From: an uncultured bacterium
GTDB lineage: Bacteria > Cyanobacteriota > Vampirovibrionia > Obscuribacterales > Obscuribacteraceae
Direction: 5' to 3'
Assembly: GCA_903835185.1 (NCBI GenBank)
Contig: CAILLX010000067.1
Span: 58,256-122,255, forward strand
Length of the DNA stretch: 64,000 bases
Part shown: one piece after another, positions 61,902 through 64,000 of the stretch
Numbering within the stretch: position 1 is the stretch's first letter
Layout: every line of letters begins with the position of its first letter
The notes under the pieces: generated by a model
Told to the model about the DNA's origin: nothing
Databases searched by the model: none
The model's input: the letters and a program-made list of their open reading frames with translations, nothing else
Position numbers and translations under genes: made by a program

Positions 61902-63194
61902 ATGAGGGTCCGCAATCTATTATCAGTTGAACTAACAGATGCAATAGCAGGTGTGTGTGCAGGACTAGTTCTTTTTCATCTCGGCTCTTTGCTTGTTGTT
62001 GGTAACATTTTTCAATTTGCATGCGCGCAGATATCTTCTGTTCCGGACTCATCTATTCAGGGACCGCTGATAGTGATGATCCTGGCAACCGGATTACTGT
62101 CGGCAAAAATGAAACGGCTGTCTGTTTGGCACATCTTGATCTTAGTGTCCTTGCTTTCTTATACACTGATTGTTTGCGTCCATCTCCCGGCAACTCATAA
62201 TCTTTTGTATGCTGCACTCTGCGGACTGACTCCCATTGCTCTTGCTATATGCCTGCCGGCAGCTCTCAATGAGCGCCAGTATAAGTTTTTGTTTTGGTCA
62301 AGTGCTGTCTTATTGTTGTCCCATAGTTTGATCAATCTGTTTCTTATTGTCGCTCGAGCACATTCTATCTTTGGGTATAACGTCTTCCTGCCGCACGGTA
62401 GGTTGATATGTCCTGCCTGGTTGATTCCTTATACGGGTGGGTTATTCGGCAATCCCAATACGTTAGCCAGCTATTTGATGTTTTTCCCCGCGATACTGGC
62501 GTACTTGTGGTTGGACACCACAAATGTGCTAAGACGCATTCTCATTATCTTCGTAGCCTTTGTTTTGTGTAGCAATCTTGCATTGACATTGTGCCGAGCA
62601 GCTATTTTTACGGCTATTCTGTCATTTGTGCCGCTTGTTCTCTTCTACACCAAGCACAATCTTCGCAAAGGCATTGTCTTGGTGTCCGGTCTAGTTGTAG
62701 TCACTGCTGCGTTTCTCAGTATTCTTTTATGCTTTACAACGCTGCCTTCTCCATTCTGGCTTAGCGGACGGGAGTTGATCTGGAAGGAGATATTTTGTGA
62801 GTTACAGTGGACTGGGTTATTTGGGACCGGATTGTTTGGCGTATCTGTTCATGATCTGACGCCACATAGCTTTATAGTGGCAAATCTTGCATATTTTGGG
62901 TGGCTCGGATTAATTAGCTTGTTGTGTGCTCTATCCGGGTTCTTCTGCCTTTCCTGGCGTGATCGCTCCTGTATTTGCAATCCCAAAATCCTTCCGATTA
63001 CAGGGGCAATTGCTGTGTACTTGGTCTTCTACGGAAATCTTGAGTATGTATTTACCTACCCGGCGTTTTTCTCCAACTCACTTGGGTGGTTGCTCATAGG
63101 TTTCCTTTGCAATTTCCGCTCAATCGCTGATCGCCAACTCAATACCAGCAGGCTAACAACATACGCATGTCAACTGGTTGCGCACAAAGGATGA
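61902..63194 (+). CDS. O-antigen ligase/polymerase-like multi-TM protein
   Basis: 430 aa hydrophobic, many predicted TM segments; GLFGNPNTLASYLMFFPAILAYLWL and LCRAAIFTAILSFVPLVLFY resemble the Wzy/WaaL pattern. Confidence 0.75.
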   Translation: MRVRNLLSVELTDAIAGVCAGLVLFHLGSLLVVGNIFQFACAQISSVPDSSIQGPLIVMILATGLLSAKMKRLSVWHILILVSLLSYTLIVCVHLPATHNLLYAALCGLTPIALAICLPAALNERQYKFLFWSSAVLLLSHSLINLFLIVARAHSIFGYNVFLPHGRLICPAWLIPYTGGLFGNPNTLASYLMFFPAILAYLWLDTTNVLRRILIIFVAFVLCSNLALTLCRAAIFTAILSFVPLVLFYTKHNLRKGIVLVSGLVVVTAAFLSILLCFTTLPSPFWLSGRELIWKEIFCELQWTGLFGTGLFGVSVHDLTPHSFIVANLAYFGWLGLISLLCALSGFFCLSWRDRSCICNPKILPITGAIAVYLVFYGNLEYVFTYPAFFSNSLGWLLIGFLCNFRSIADRQLNTSRLTTYACQLVAHKG

Positions 63195-63216
63195 TTCTGG
63201 TTGATGCTGGGCTGAA

Positions 63217-63348
63217 ATGATCTACAATCTACCGAACGGACACGTCAAAGATCTCTTGCGCAAATATGGTACAGAACTGGTGGTATTTGATAACTACAAC
63301 ACCAACAAGCCAGCGTCATGGATACCTAAACATGTGGACCAATGGTAG
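63217..63348 (+). CDS. Possible small ORF (43 aa)
   Basis: MIYNLPNGHVKDLLRKYGTELVVFDNYNTNKPASWIPKHVDQW*; no clear SD; lies between two known genes. Confidence 0.25.
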   Translation: MIYNLPNGHVKDLLRKYGTELVVFDNYNTNKPASWIPKHVDQW

Positions 63349-63355
63349 GGGATAC

Positions 63356-63874
63356 TTAAAGCAGACCATTCCGCAACGCTTTGACAGCAGCTTCTGTACG
63401 ATCCGTTACAGAGAGCTTTGCCAGTATATACCGTATATGATTTTTCACTGTGTCAAGAGTGAGTGACAGTTTGTCGGCAATATCCCGATTACTCAATCCT
63501 TTAACAATAAGGCTCAAAATCTCAAGTTCGCGTTTGCTCAACAATGTTTTGTGTGACGTTATTGGTGCTTCGTCAAGGTCTAGCGTCTCGGGAACCTTTC
63601 TATCTTTACACTTACGCTCTTTTCGCTCAGCAATTACCAGACGAATAGTGTTGAGTAACTGACTTGGTGACACCGGTTTTTCCAGGCAAGCATGAAAGCC
63701 ATCTTCAATTGCGTTGTCCGCTTGAGCAGTCGATGGGAATTCTGTAAGTAGGATAAATCTTGTGCGTTCTGAGACAACATCGGTCAGCATACCTGCGATT
63801 AGATCACTTCCGCTCTGCTCTTGTACACTGTGATCTATGATGGCAACTTGGAATTCATTTCGGGCATGCCCCAA
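63356..63874 (-). CDS. LuxR/NarL-type response regulator with N-terminally short receiver
   Basis: C-terminal HTH LSKRELEILSLIVKGLSNRDIADKLSLTLDTVKNHIRYILAKLSVTDRTEAAVKAL; receiver part starts near FQVAIIDHS. Confidence 0.88.
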   Translation of the reverse strand: MGHARNEFQVAIIDHSVQEQSGSDLIAGMLTDVVSERTRFILLTEFPSTAQADNAIEDGFHACLEKPVSPSQLLNTIRLVIAERKERKCKDRKVPETLDLDEAPITSHKTLLSKRELEILSLIVKGLSNRDIADKLSLTLDTVKNHIRYILAKLSVTDRTEAAVKALRNGLL

Positions 63875-63960
63875 AGCTAGTTGAAAATTGAGCGATCTCT
63901 CCCAGGACTAAGCCTGGTATTGTTTTTGGTGACTAAACTAAAACCAATTGGAGAGACCGC

Positions 63961-64000
63961 ATGAAGAAATCATCAAACAAAAAGTCTAAGAATGTCAACC
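63961..64000 (+). CDS. Start of a downstream gene (partial)
   Basis: ATG AAG AAA TCA TCA AAC AAA AAG TCT AAG AAT GTC AAC after ggagagaccgc; runs off the window. Confidence 0.4.
   Translation, partial: MKKSSNKKSKNVN

Overview
This 64 kb window is gene-dense bacterial chromosome, mostly housekeeping genes in short operons on both strands. rpoC is split into rpoC1 and rpoC2, and RpoC2 carries a very large trigger-loop insertion. Together with the gene content this points to the Cyanobacteria/Melainabacteria (Vampirovibrionia, perhaps Obscuribacterales-like) lineage; the taxonomy is inference. Recognisable genes: pheT (partial)-pheS, obg, a PC4-like protein, an M23 peptidase, sepF-yggS, rsmE, accD-accA, a Ser/Thr kinase, argH, a GAF-GGDEF protein, groES-groEL, ruvC, lnt, an NFU protein, gap-pgk, a CDF transporter, hipBA, a DUF4388 protein, a leucine-rich-repeat-variant protein, a thiolase, an SbcD/YhaO-like plus SbcC/YhaN-like pair, a TPR-NHL protein, rpoB-rpoC1-rpoC2, a tRNA-Sec (UCA), a tyrosine recombinase, PBP1A, NupC, a glycosyltransferase, an O-antigen-ligase-like protein and a LuxR-type regulator. 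The most notable items are: (1) the selenocysteine tRNA beside a tyrosine recombinase; (2) a repeat- and hairpin-rich leader upstream of gap; (3) a HipBA module flanked by what look like a truncated DUF4258 toxin and a frameshifted HTH gene; (4) two inverted paralogues of secreted TPR-metzincin proteases flanking that region; (5) a YhaN-like ATPase with an internal transmembrane hairpin; (6) several small ORFs below the ORF-track cutoff. I did not find a convincing large, wholly novel multigene system.
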